DNA of 64,000 nt from Endozoicomonas sp. NE40 (GTDB lineage Bacteria > Pseudomonadota > Gammaproteobacteria > Pseudomonadales > Endozoicomonadaceae): contig NZ_JBEWTB010000002.1 of NCBI RefSeq assembly GCF_040549045.1, forward strand, positions 3,832,501 through 3,896,500. The letters run 5' to 3'. The notes below the pieces were generated by a model that saw nothing but the letters and a program-made list of their open reading frames with translations, did not search any database and had not been told where the DNA came from. The position numbers were made by a program, and so were the translations under genes. Shown piece by piece: positions 1-8,797 of the stretch; position 1 is the first letter of the stretch; the number at the start of each line of letters is the position of its first letter.

Positions 1-181
1 AGGGCAGGTTAAGGTTGAGTTCGGGAAAAACCATCTGTGTGGCGATGAACAGTCCGACGGCCATTCCTACGATGGCCCAGACCACTGCCATAAGGGCAAA
101 CTGCCTGACAACCTTATAGTTGTATGGAGAGTGGCTATAAGGAGAATCGTTGTCAGCGGGCTGTAGCAATACAGTGCTCAT
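1..181 (-). CDS. ccoN: cbb3-type cytochrome c oxidase subunit I, 5' end only
   Basis: Only the first 60 codons lie in the window; the gene runs off the left edge on the minus strand. The translation starts MSTVLLQPADNDSPYSH and continues with YNYKVVRQFALMAVVWAIVG and a membrane helix ending in MVFPELNLNLP, the characteristic CcoN N-terminus. CcoN is the haem-copper catalytic subunit of the high-affinity terminal oxidase used at low oxygen. A GGAG ribosome site sits just before the ATG at 181-179, and an FNR/ANR box lies about 70 bp upstream. The haem and copper ligands are outside the window. The rest of the ccoNOQP operon should follow to the left. Confidence 0.9.
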   Translation of the reverse strand, partial: MSTVLLQPADNDSPYSHSPYNYKVVRQFALMAVVWAIVGMAVGLFIATQMVFPELNLNLP

Positions 182-515
182 GCTCCATGTTACCTTCGGT
201 TTGTACTTATTGTTCGGTTATTGTGGGTAATACACAGGGCTGGAGTATTGATTTATGTCAAATTCTGGTCAGGGGTGACCCATGAATTGCGGTGCTATCG
301 TGTCCTGAAGGTTGCTTCCTGGAGGCTGCGTCCTGGGATCGGTACTGTCGCACTTCTTATTATTCTCCGGTCCTGAGTCATGTCCGACCTTCTACGCGAG
401 GCTGATAACAGCGCTGAGCAGATGTTTGCAAAGATTCGGTGACCCGGGGCAATAATACAGAATTGGTGCGTGGTTAGCTATGGTTTTATTCGGCATGTAC
501 GTAAGAAGTTGTGAG
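182..515. other. intergenic region between ccoN and an orphan gene
   Basis: This stretch carries the ccoN leader and the FNR/ANR box at 248-261. Toward 516 it lies downstream of the minus-strand orphan gene. I see no convincing coding region, tRNA or strong terminator here. Confidence 0.5.
248..261 (-). promoter_or_regulatory. FNR/ANR-type box upstream of ccoN
   Basis: TTGATTTATGTCAA fits the FNR/ANR consensus TTGAT-N4-(A/G)TCAA with symmetric TTGA/TCAA half sites. It lies 67-80 bp upstream of the ccoN start codon, a usual place for anaerobic activation of cbb3 oxidase operons. Binding is inferred from the motif only. Confidence 0.7.
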
Positions 516-1751
516 TTAATGTTTTGCCAAAGACCGGGCAACGGCCCGGATGTCTGCAGACTGTTCAATGAGTTTTGCAGACCATATGGCCTGTTCTCTG
601 GCAAAAACCTCTAAGTCAGAAAAAGATAGCTGTGCCAGTTTGTGCAGGTTGGCCCCTGCTTTTGCCAGACCATAAATAGGGCGGTGACGGTCAAGGTAAA
701 AGGGTAAACGTTCTGCAACACTGTCGACGACTGTGGATACCTTGCATGAGTGAGAGTACTGATCAAGATTCCCGAAGGGGGTTTTCAGCATTTTCTCTAA
801 AGCGGGCAGACCTAAAGAGTCTCTGGTGTTTGAGATTAAGGAGGAAAATACATGCAGGTAGCCAAATATATTTAGCTCATGTAGGAACTTTAGCTTGTAA
901 ATAAACGCCCAAAATCCTTCTTCTACTGGTTTTTCATTGTAGGTGCTGAGATTGAGGCGGCACATTAAATCAGGCCTTTTATTGCAGGGGTGATAAAGTC
1001 CACTCTGGTAATAGGCCTCGCGGATCATGGTTAGCCTCTCATAAAATATCCAGCTGGATGCGGCATAATTCAGCTTCGAAATGATGTACTGGTTGGACTG
1101 GTATTTATCAGGGGCATCATAACCCAGATTCATCCTTTTTTTGAATTGAGAAAGCCTTTCTTTGTAAAGTGGATTGATGACTTGTTCCATAACGTCATCC
1201 AATGTCTTGTCTGCCTGATTGCAGATGTTGTCATGGGAGAAATACTTTTCTCTCAATGATCCCTGGTGCAGCGTCGACAGTTCGTAATCCTGTTCTGACC
1301 ATCCGGGAATAAGGTCAGGGCGAAACGGGGCTCCATTGAGATAGGTCGCTGAAGCATAAGCATTTTTAAGAGGAAAATAGATGTCGTCGGTCATATGAAC
1401 CGCAGCAAATGTAAACTTGAAGATTTGTTTCAGGTCATCACAGGTGAGTGTCTTATTTTTGTACGAAGGTCTTACCATAAACAGGGCAGCCCTGAAGAGC
1501 GCTTCCCTTTTAATAAAGATTTCCAGAAGGGCTGACCTGATATTGTCGACATCATCGGAAAAAGATTCATTATCAATTGAATGATACGGAGAAAAGGTCG
1601 CACCTGGGTTAATTTCTGACTCATCCAGGCTGGTGTTTGCCAGTAAAAGGCAACTTAAGAAGAACAACAGAGAAAAGAAAAACGCTTTGCCAAAGGCACT
1701 AACAATGCCTTTTGAATCCCTCGCTGTACTCCACATCTTCAACTTTTCCAT
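516..1751 (-). CDS. hypothetical secreted protein, 411 aa
   Basis: I do not recognise the family. The N-terminus is a short charged stretch followed by a strong hydrophobic segment at about residues 20-39 (AFFFSLLFFLSCLLLA), consistent with a signal peptide or membrane anchor. The rest is soluble-looking, rich in aromatic and charged residues, with scattered Cys that could form disulphides (CNKRPDLMC near residue 262). A second Met at residue 6 could be the true start; the ribosome site is weak for both. It has no operon partner: ccoN lies downstream on the same strand after 334 bp, and the DyP peroxidase is upstream. Most likely an exported lineage-specific protein. Confidence 0.6.
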   Translation of the reverse strand: MEKLKMWSTARDSKGIVSAFGKAFFFSLLFFLSCLLLANTSLDESEINPGATFSPYHSIDNESFSDDVDNIRSALLEIFIKREALFRAALFMVRPSYKNKTLTCDDLKQIFKFTFAAVHMTDDIYFPLKNAYASATYLNGAPFRPDLIPGWSEQDYELSTLHQGSLREKYFSHDNICNQADKTLDDVMEQVINPLYKERLSQFKKRMNLGYDAPDKYQSNQYIISKLNYAASSWIFYERLTMIREAYYQSGLYHPCNKRPDLMCRLNLSTYNEKPVEEGFWAFIYKLKFLHELNIFGYLHVFSSLISNTRDSLGLPALEKMLKTPFGNLDQYSHSCKVSTVVDSVAERLPFYLDRHRPIYGLAKAGANLHKLAQLSFSDLEVFAREQAIWSAKLIEQSADIRAVARSLAKH

Positions 1752-1893
1752 CTTTATTTAGAGGGAAAGGCTAGACCATTGTTTGTATATGTCAAAAGCT
1801 AAGCTGAACAGACAAGTTTTGCTATCACAGCTTTATGGATTGTGCTGAAACCTCAAATGAAGCTCCGGCACACATCAGGAAAACCTGCCACGA

Positions 1894-2823
1894 TTAAGGC
1901 GAACCGTGTTTCTTTAGGAACTCTACAGAAGGCGCAAAGAAGGCACAGCCCGTGACTGCGGTAGAGAAGTTCATCAGGTGGTCATAGTGTCCTGCCTCGT
2001 CGGCTTTCATCATGGCTTCAAGCATCAGCTCAAAGTGCAGTGGAGTGCGGCAGTAGGAAGCAAAGAGCAGCCCGGCTTCCTTGCTGTTGCCGTAAGGCAT
2101 GCTGTGACGCAGGATTTCCATACCTTTGCCGTCGGCGTCCTTGATATTGGCGCGTTTAATGTGGGCGGTCGGTGCTTTTTCTTCGCTGCTGAACTCAATG
2201 TCGTCTGCTTTGGTACGACCAATGATTTGTTCCTGTTCGGGAACAGGCTGCTCGTTCCACTGATGCAGGTGGTGGATGTAGCGTTGTGTGTGAATATAAC
2301 TGCCTGCAGCAAAGTCTGAGTCTTCTTCACCTACCAGGGCAACACTGACACGACTGTCGCCAGTCGGATTTTCTGTGCCATCGACAAAACCGGTCAGGTC
2401 TCTGGAATCCAGATAGCGGAAACCGGACACTTCTTCTTCAACCAAGATGCTCTTGCCCAACTGCTCAAGAATGTCATGCATCAGCTGGAATACAACATCA
2501 CGACGATTGGCGCGGATGTGCAACAGCAGGTCGCCAGCTGAGGCGGGTGCCAGACGTCCTTCATCCTCTATTTCAGGGAAGGCGCGAAGGGATTCAGGGC
2601 GGGATTGCGGGTAAAGTAAGTCCCAGGCATCGCTGCCAAAACTGACAGTCGATGACAGGCGGGCATCCGGGTATTGTCCAGCCAGTTTAGCGGTCATCTC
2701 GGGAATGATGGCGCTGGTTTGCCGGATACGATCCAGGCTGGTGGGATCTCTGTTAATCAGCAGAGTAAGGAATAGCGCATCGGTATTGGCTTCCGGAGTG
2801 ATACCTGACTGGGGAGTATACAT
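1894..2823 (-). CDS. DyP-type haem peroxidase (YfeX-like)
   Basis: This 309-aa protein matches dye-decolorising peroxidases of the cytoplasmic YfeX class (about 300 aa). The family motif GxxDG is present as GFVDG at residues 145-149, with the catalytic Asp148. The likely proximal haem ligand is His221 (HIKRAN) and the distal Arg is Arg239 (ILRHSMPYG). These enzymes bind haem b and oxidise substrates with hydrogen peroxide; the physiological substrate is not settled. There is no signal peptide, so it should be cytoplasmic. It appears monocistronic, with its own start at 2823. Confidence 0.92.
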   Translation of the reverse strand: MYTPQSGITPEANTDALFLTLLINRDPTSLDRIRQTSAIIPEMTAKLAGQYPDARLSSTVSFGSDAWDLLYPQSRPESLRAFPEIEDEGRLAPASAGDLLLHIRANRRDVVFQLMHDILEQLGKSILVEEEVSGFRYLDSRDLTGFVDGTENPTGDSRVSVALVGEEDSDFAAGSYIHTQRYIHHLHQWNEQPVPEQEQIIGRTKADDIEFSSEEKAPTAHIKRANIKDADGKGMEILRHSMPYGNSKEAGLLFASYCRTPLHFELMLEAMMKADEAGHYDHLMNFSTAVTGCAFFAPSVEFLKKHGSP

Positions 2824-3199
2824 GGATTGCCTCTGGTCTGTGTGTCCAGCCCGTCATTTTATGGGCTTCAGGTGTTAATAACCATGTCGAAGGTCAACAA
2901 AAGCCGTTTTCAGGTGCAAGGTCTACGTGTTTTTCCGCGGACTGTTCGGACAGGGTGCAACCAGGTCTGCAGGTCGCTACAATAGCGCTCTTTCTGCCTG
3001 CCGGGTATGTTTCACAGAGTATGGGAAATCACGGCTTTTGGCTTGCCTGTCGCTTGTTTATTTTGATGGGGAGTCGGGTTGGGATCAATCTACCAGCGAA
3101 TTAATGAAACAATTAATGAAACGAGTAATTGGAACAAGGGCTGGTGCCAGTCCAGTGTTAGAGTTTTTCCTGCAGGGACAGCAATTTTGAGGATAGTCT
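2824..3199. other. divergent intergenic region between the DyP gene and tusA
   Basis: It holds the divergent promoters of the peroxidase gene and tusA. A TACAAT-like -10 occurs near 2978, but no clear -35 was found. An open frame at 2927-3190 has no recognisable protein character and I do not call it. Confidence 0.4.
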
Positions 3200-3445
3200 G
3201 TGTCAGAGCATATTGAAGTACAACATGAACTCGATACCTGTGGGCTGCTGTGTCCGGAACCGGTCATGATGCTGCATAACAAGGTTCGGGATATGACAGC
3301 CGGTGAAGTCGTGAAGGTGATCGCTACGGACCCGTCTACCCAGCGCGATATTCCAAAGTTCTGTAATTTTCTGGATCATGAGTTGCTGTACAGTGAAGAA
3401 GCCAACAAACAGTACATTTATATGATTCGTAAAGCAGCGGAATAA
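3200..3445 (+). CDS. tusA: sulfur carrier protein TusA
   Basis: An 81-aa protein, the normal TusA length. It carries the family signature LDTCGLLCPEPVMML, with the persulfide-carrying Cys at residue 18 in the CPxP motif. TusA takes sulfur from IscS and passes it on for 2-thiouridine formation at the tRNA wobble position and other sulfur-transfer pathways. It is a cytoplasmic single-domain protein. No relay partners (TusBCD, TusE) are adjacent. A GAGGATAG ribosome site precedes the start. Confidence 0.95.
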   Translation: MSEHIEVQHELDTCGLLCPEPVMMLHNKVRDMTAGEVVKVIATDPSTQRDIPKFCNFLDHELLYSEEANKQYIYMIRKAAE

Positions 3446-3675
3446 ATACCGTTGCAGTTTAATGGGGGCTAACCAGTGGTAGTTCCCTCTCTTTCATCCA
3501 GTTCTGTCTTTCAAAACCCTCCTGTAACAATCAATGTCTTCCTGATTGCCGGCCAAGATTCTTTCTAAAATTTCGATAAATTGGGGCGAATAATTCGTCT
3601 TTTAAATCGTAAAAATCGACGATAAATTAACAGGTAAGGTAATAAAAAATACAACCCTGCTTACAGGAGCGCACT

Positions 3676-4278
3676 ATGAATACCATCCTGAATATCACTT
3701 CAAGCCTGTTTGGCCAGGAAGGGCAGTCTTCAAAACTGGCACAGACATTTATTGAGCGACTGCAGCAGAGGAAGCCGGACTCTGAAGTCATTCATCGGGA
3801 TCTTGCGGCAAAGCCTGTGCCACATCTGAATGCAGACAGTTTTCAGGGGTTTGCAGCACAACCTGATGAGCGTACCGATAGCCAGAAGCGTGCAGCCGAG
3901 TTGTCTGATGGACTGATTGATGAGCTTCAACGTGCCGATATTCTGGTGCTGGGCCTGCCTATGTATAACTTTGGTATCCCTTCGACCCTGAAAGCTTATT
4001 TTGATTATGTTGCCCGGGCAGGTATTACTTTCAAATACACAGAAAAGGGTGCTGTTGGTTTGCTGCAGGGTAAAAAGGCTTATGTTCTGACGACCCGTGG
4101 GGGGCTGTATAAAGGCACATCAAAAGACACGGAAACCCATTATGTCACCGACTTTCTGTCTTTTTTGGGTATAGACGACATTCAGTTTGTTTATGCTGAG
4201 GGGCTGGCAATGGGCGACGATGCTCGTGAAAAAGCCCTGCAGGGTGCAGCACAAACCATTGATCGACTGGTGGTTTAA
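3676..4278 (+). CDS. azoR: FMN-dependent NADH-azoreductase
   Basis: This 200-aa flavodoxin-fold protein matches AzoR (AcpD). It has the N-terminal FMN phosphate loop (SSLFGQEGQSSKLA), the PMYNFGIPSTLKAYFDY segment near residues 94-110 and a TTRGG flavin-contacting loop near residue 137. AzoR reduces quinones and azo compounds by two electrons with NADH and is linked to thiol/quinone stress. The stop TAA is followed at once by the ATG of the pirin gene, so the two should be translated together. Upstream, CGATAAATT occurs twice (3574 and 3620), a possible regulator site. Confidence 0.93.
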   Translation: MNTILNITSSLFGQEGQSSKLAQTFIERLQQRKPDSEVIHRDLAAKPVPHLNADSFQGFAAQPDERTDSQKRAAELSDGLIDELQRADILVLGLPMYNFGIPSTLKAYFDYVARAGITFKYTEKGAVGLLQGKKAYVLTTRGGLYKGTSKDTETHYVTDFLSFLGIDDIQFVYAEGLAMGDDAREKALQGAAQTIDRLVV

Positions 4279-5133
4279 ATGAGTACTACAAGAAGCGTTA
4301 TTCATAGTATCGATGCGGTGCCTGCTTCCGATGGGGCAGGGGTGCAGTTGAAGCGAATTATGAGCCAGCCTCCGCACAGGCTGATGGATCCGTTTCTTAT
4401 GCTGGATGAGTTAAAAGCGGATCATAAAGATGCTCTTGGAGGAGGCTTTCCTCCTCATCCCCACCGAGGGATAGAGACGATTTCCTGCATGCTGGTCGGC
4501 GGTTTCCGGCATGAGGACCATATGGGGAATTGTCGCGAGGTAGGAAATGGTGGCATGCAGTGGATGAAATCGGGTCGTGGCGTGATTCATTCAGAAATGC
4601 CGGTACCTGAGCAGGATCGTCTGCACGGCTTCCAGGTCTGGTTGAATATGCCCCGCCGGGCAAAGATGGATGATCCGCAATACCTGGATATTGATCGTGA
4701 CGCAATCCCTGAATGGCCGCTGCCTGAAGGCAAGTGTCGTGTACTGCTGGGCTCACTGCAGAAGAATGACATTCAGGTACAGGCACCGGTGGTTCGGCAG
4801 GAAACTCAGGCTCTGATACTTGATGTTCAGATGAAAGCCCGTGACCGGGTGGTACTGCCTGTTACGCCACGCAAAGCCATGATCTACGTTTATCAGGGGG
4901 TAGTGAATGTTGCAGGAAGTGATTCGGTTATTTCCGTAGGGCAGTCAACGCTTGCGGTATTAAGTGAGTCGGGTGATCTGGAACTGACCGCCAGTGAACA
5001 GAGTGGATTTATGGTGCTGGCAGGAGAGCCGTTGAATGAACCTGTGGTTCAGTCCGGGCCTTTTGTCATGAATACCCGTGAAGAAATTGAGCAGGCGTTT
5101 CAGGACTACAGAACAGGGCGATTAACGGGTTAA
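4279..5133 (+). CDS. pirin family protein
   Basis: A 284-aa bicupin matching bacterial pirins. The N-terminal cupin shows the metal ligands His60 and His62 (PPHPHRGIETI) and His104 and Glu106 (SGRGVIHSEMP). Pirins bind iron; some act as quercetinases, others as redox-responsive regulators, and the sequence does not separate these. The start codon directly abuts the azoR stop. Pairing with a quinone reductase suggests a shared response to quinone, phenolic or electrophile stress. A bidirectional hairpin follows. Confidence 0.93.
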   Translation: MSTTRSVIHSIDAVPASDGAGVQLKRIMSQPPHRLMDPFLMLDELKADHKDALGGGFPPHPHRGIETISCMLVGGFRHEDHMGNCREVGNGGMQWMKSGRGVIHSEMPVPEQDRLHGFQVWLNMPRRAKMDDPQYLDIDRDAIPEWPLPEGKCRVLLGSLQKNDIQVQAPVVRQETQALILDVQMKARDRVVLPVTPRKAMIYVYQGVVNVAGSDSVISVGQSTLAVLSESGDLELTASEQSGFMVLAGEPLNEPVVQSGPFVMNTREEIEQAFQDYRTGRLTG

Positions 5134-5163
5134 AAACCGGCGTGTAGCGACTCCACCGGTTTT
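5133..5163. terminator. bidirectional terminator between the pirin and sulfatase genes
   Basis: Perfect 8-bp stem AAAACCGG (5133-5140) / CCGGTTTT (5156-5163), with T runs in both directions. It separates convergent genes. Confidence 0.7.
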
Positions 5164-5186
5164 ACCTTCTCAGGCAAGATTAATCG

Positions 5187-6530
5187 TTAGCTTTCTCTCA
5201 TGCGGCGATCGGTTTTGCCCTTATACCGTCCCCATTCTGAACCGCCAAACTCTTTACTGAGTTCCTGCCAGGTCTGGCGCATCTGTCGGGTTTTTTCGGG
5301 AAATTCATCAATCAGGTTATTTTCTTCGCCGATATCGTCTGCAAGGTTATAAAGGCCAGCTCTTTCTCTTTTATTCTGTACCAGCTTCCATTCTCCCTGA
5401 CGCAGCGCCCAGCTTTCACCATAACGCCAGAACAGGGTGTCGTGGGGGCTTTCTTTTGTTTCGCCACTCAGCACTGGCAGAATATCTTTACCGTCCAGGT
5501 CCCACTCCGGGTCGATGTCCCCTCCGGCAAGTTTCACAGTGGTCGGGAACAGGTCCAGTGCGCTGATCATGGTGTCTGAACGGGTGCCTGCCGGAATCAC
5601 TCCCGGTAAACTGGCGGCAAAGGGTACACGAATGGCGCCTTCAAAAGCGCCTGCTTTTTCACCACGCAGAGGGCCGTTGTCACCACCATGAACGAATTTG
5701 CCACCATTGTCAGAAAACAGAATGACCATGGTGTTATCGGTCAGCTTCTTTTTATCCAGGGTATCGAGAATTAATCCGATGTTGTCATCCATACTGGATA
5801 TCATGGCGGCCAGCTTCTGACGTTCGCCCAGATGTTCAAACTTTTCCAGATAATCATCAGGTGCTGACATGGGAGCATGGGGAGCCGTAAAGGCAACTTC
5901 CAGAAAGAAAGGCTTGTCCGCATTGCGCTGAATAAATTCTACCGATTCACGACCAAATGCATCCGTTAAATAGGCATCTTCACGTTCTACCGGTTGATCA
6001 TTCCGGTGCAATAACCCGTTTTTATTGTCTCCAATCCAGTAGCTTGAGGCACCGTTATTAAAACCAAAATATTCATCGAAGCCACGATTGTAAGGCTGAT
6101 GCTTTTCAGCTTTACCATCATGGAACTTACCCACCAGACCCGTCCGATAGCCCTGAGTTTTTAAATACTCCTGAATCATGGTGACATCGGTTGGGGTGCC
6201 GTGGGCTTCAACATCATCAGAACTAAAGAACAGTGCTTCATACCCCCATTTATGCTGGTAACGGCCGGTATGAAAACCTGCCCTGGAAGGGCCACTGATA
6301 GGCGCCGACACATAGGCTGTGGACATCACAACGCCAACATCAGCAATACGGTCCATGTTGGGCGTGGGGATTTCTGTGGAACCGTTAAATCCGGTATCGC
6401 CGTATCCCAGGTCGTCGGCAACAATCCAGATGAAATTAAGAGGTGCCTGTTCTGCTAAAACAACCGGGCTGGATGCCAGCATTAAACCAGCGGCAGCCGC
6501 AGGTAATGTGCGTTTTAAAAAAGGAATCAT
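5187..6530 (-). CDS. secreted arylsulfatase-type sulfatase, serine-type
   Basis: A 447-aa S1-family sulfatase with a cleavable signal peptide (about residues 1-26, ending VVLA). The metal-binding pair Asp39-Asp40 (VADDLGYGD) is present, and so is the DNGG motif (FSDNGG). The formylglycine motif reads S79-G-P-S-R-A-G-F-H-T-G-R, so the residue to be converted is Ser rather than Cys. In known systems Ser-type sulfatases are matured by radical-SAM anSME/AtsB enzymes before export. No such maturase lies in the window. Periplasmic desulfation of a host or algal sulfated glycan or sterol is plausible; the substrate is unknown. It is monocistronic, with an AT-rich upstream region. Confidence 0.92.
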   Translation of the reverse strand: MIPFLKRTLPAAAAGLMLASSPVVLAEQAPLNFIWIVADDLGYGDTGFNGSTEIPTPNMDRIADVGVVMSTAYVSAPISGPSRAGFHTGRYQHKWGYEALFFSSDDVEAHGTPTDVTMIQEYLKTQGYRTGLVGKFHDGKAEKHQPYNRGFDEYFGFNNGASSYWIGDNKNGLLHRNDQPVEREDAYLTDAFGRESVEFIQRNADKPFFLEVAFTAPHAPMSAPDDYLEKFEHLGERQKLAAMISSMDDNIGLILDTLDKKKLTDNTMVILFSDNGGKFVHGGDNGPLRGEKAGAFEGAIRVPFAASLPGVIPAGTRSDTMISALDLFPTTVKLAGGDIDPEWDLDGKDILPVLSGETKESPHDTLFWRYGESWALRQGEWKLVQNKRERAGLYNLADDIGEENNLIDEFPEKTRQMRQTWQELSKEFGGSEWGRYKGKTDRRMRES

Positions 6531-6803
6531 CAGGTGCTCAAGAATTATTTAATTAATATCGGTGTATTGCAAATTATCACTCGGATTGACAGTGAACAAT
6601 GTTAATTAAACAGCCTTTTGATTTGAAGCAGTAAAATAAATTTTTAAATTAAAGAATTGTAACGAAGTCGGTTTTAATTGATTAGCTATGAATGACTTTT
6701 ATTGTTGTTATGAATTTATTTAATTAACTTGAAATTAAAAAGCGTTTTATTGATTTAATTAATGTGCATCATTAATAGATGAGTTAATGGAAATAAAAGT
6801 AAT

Positions 6804-7493
6804 TTATTCGTCCACCAGTTTGGTAAACGCCGAAATGGCATCGGGGTCACCTTTTTTAATTTTATTGGCAATAATATGGTGAAAGAAATAGCGGAAGTTT
6901 TCATGATCCTGAGCGGCATACAGACACTCATCGCCAGCCAGAATAGGGGTTGTATCGACTTCTTCTTCGTTAGCCACCATCGCCAGTATCCGACCATCAT
7001 TAAAAAGCCGCCAGCTGGTAACATGAACCAGAACCACAGTCTTGAAACTGTCTTCTGACAAAATCGCGTGTGTACCAATGTTGTCGTTTATTTCCTGGAG
7101 GATAAGTTCCGGGTCTTCGCTGTCTATGTGATAAAAACTGGCAGCATTTTCCAGTTCTACTACCTTGTGTTCTGGCGGCTCGAAATAGGCAAGCTCGTGA
7201 AAGCTGTCGTAATAGCCTTCCCAATGGCCATTCAGCGGGTCATTCAGTTCTCTGGCAGGCACCAGTCGGTTCAGCCAGGGAACCATGGCATCAACATTGC
7301 CGTCTTTGCTGAGCGCCCAGCACAGAATTTTCATACTGAACAATTTGCCGGGGTTAGCATCGTTGCTGTACAGCATTTCCATGCCGTCCATTTCGGGTGC
7401 TAGTCGGATTATTTTGCTGGATTCATTTTCATCAAGCGGCTTGCGTGTAAAGAGATCAATGACATTGGTATTCTCTACTGGCTTGTTATCCAT
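6804..7493 (-). CDS. conserved hypothetical protein, 229 aa
   Basis: I place the start at the ATG reading MDNKPVENTNVIDLFTRKP because GGAG lies upstream and the N-terminus then resembles conserved pseudomonad proteins of unknown function; an in-frame ATG at 7577 also exists. The core includes MDGMEMLYSNDANPGKLFSM and MVPWLNRLVPARELNDPLNG. There is no signal peptide, membrane segment or catalytic motif that I recognise. It follows the lipoprotein gene on the same strand with a 93-bp gap and may be co-transcribed. Function unknown. Confidence 0.75.
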   Translation of the reverse strand: MDNKPVENTNVIDLFTRKPLDENESSKIIRLAPEMDGMEMLYSNDANPGKLFSMKILCWALSKDGNVDAMVPWLNRLVPARELNDPLNGHWEGYYDSFHELAYFEPPEHKVVELENAASFYHIDSEDPELILQEINDNIGTHAILSEDSFKTVVLVHVTSWRLFNDGRILAMVANEEEVDTTPILAGDECLYAAQDHENFRYFFHHIIANKIKKGDPDAISAFTKLVDE

Positions 7494-7586
7494 AAATGCC
7501 CTGTCTCCTGAAACCTGCGTGGCGAAATGCGTGGCGAAAAAGATAAGCTGCTCACAGGAAAGGCTATCGGCATACAACAGGGGAAG

Positions 7587-8636
7587 TTAACGACCGGCCG
7601 GCATGAGGTTGCACTCGCTCAGTACGGCCTGCCAGGCCGAGGTATGGCGCTTCACCGACTGGTCAAGCCGGTACCAGATACCAAACGGAGTCTGGTCGGA
7701 AGTTATCTGTTGCAGATAAGCCTGCATAGGCTCAGAGGGTGGAGGAGGCAGTTGCTGAAGCAGTTGCTTCATGGCAGATCGCCATGCGCTGCCTTCCCGG
7801 TCGATGCGGCTCAGATAAGCCTGTATCTGGCTGGCGTACAACAGGCGGAATACATTCTGCAAACGTTCTGCGGTGGGCATCAGGCGACCATTGGGACAGA
7901 GTGGGCGTTGTTTCAGACGCGTTTCCAGAAGATAAGCCACTGCGTTCAGTGTGTCAGTCAGTCGTATGGCCGACCGAATCAGCTGCCCGCTGTAGTGGGA
8001 TGCAATCAGCTGTTGCAGGTGTTCTTCCATTTCCATTTTTGTGTAAGGCGTTGAAAGGGTCTGGTCAGGCAGGTAGTGGTTCAGATACAGCAGTGTGTTC
8101 AGCGTTCCGGCCTGACCGGTCTGTTCATCCGGTAATGATTCAGGTTGCAGAGTCAGCTGCTTTGCCAGTTCTACATGACCAAACAGGGCGTTCCAGCGAA
8201 TGGCCGGGAGTTGTTCCTCTTTACGCACAGTAATGCTTTGCAGTTCCGGCAGAATCGTTGAGTCAGGTTCAGTTTCCTGCAGGTATTGAATACAGCCGGT
8301 CAGTTCGTTGAGTAGCTCTTTTTCGTAATGCAGGCGCTGAGATGGCAACATCTGTCGGCCCAGGCTGCTGTTCCGGTAAGCCACCACCTTGCTCAGTCTC
8401 GGGCATTCCAGCAGATCCAGAGCAGCCAGAGCCTTCATACGAATATCGGGAATGTCGTAAATTCGTTCCTTCAGCGGGGGCAGCGCCGGGTCTCGGGCTG
8501 TTTTGTGAGGAGCGGGGTCTATTTCGGTGACTCGGCTGATGCGTTTCAGATAGTCATCCAGTAAATCATCCATTGGATTGCCAGGCTGGCAGCCTGAAAG
8601 AAGAAGCAGTAACAGAGGTAGCAGGAAGCGGATCAT
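7587..8636 (-). CDS. hypothetical lipoprotein, 349 aa
   Basis: A leucine-rich N-terminal signal (MIRFLLPLLLLLLSGC) ends in a clear lipobox with the lipidated Cys at residue 16. The next residue is Gln, not Asp, so outer-membrane sorting is likely. The mature part is alpha-helical in character, rich in Leu and Gln, with no domain I can name. It is divergent from pdxB, with about 160 bp between the starts, and lies upstream of the 229-aa hypothetical gene on the same strand. Confidence 0.75.
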   Translation of the reverse strand: MIRFLLPLLLLLLSGCQPGNPMDDLLDDYLKRISRVTEIDPAPHKTARDPALPPLKERIYDIPDIRMKALAALDLLECPRLSKVVAYRNSSLGRQMLPSQRLHYEKELLNELTGCIQYLQETEPDSTILPELQSITVRKEEQLPAIRWNALFGHVELAKQLTLQPESLPDEQTGQAGTLNTLLYLNHYLPDQTLSTPYTKMEMEEHLQQLIASHYSGQLIRSAIRLTDTLNAVAYLLETRLKQRPLCPNGRLMPTAERLQNVFRLLYASQIQAYLSRIDREGSAWRSAMKQLLQQLPPPPSEPMQAYLQQITSDQTPFGIWYRLDQSVKRHTSAWQAVLSECNLMPAGR

Positions 8637-8797
8637 GTTCAGAAATTCGACCAGATGATGAATTTATCCTACAACATCTTCTCCATAGCCACTATTAGCT
8701 TGTGGTTGTTTCATAGTCATCGTTTCCGGGCAGTGGCTTTCCAGCTTATAAATAGGACGTTAGTATCGCTTTCTTTATTGAGGGTGATCCTGCTGTT

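Noticed and set aside
2927..3190. 87-codon plus-strand frame before tusA
   Set aside because: No ribosome site, no recognisable protein character, and it fills the expected tusA promoter region.
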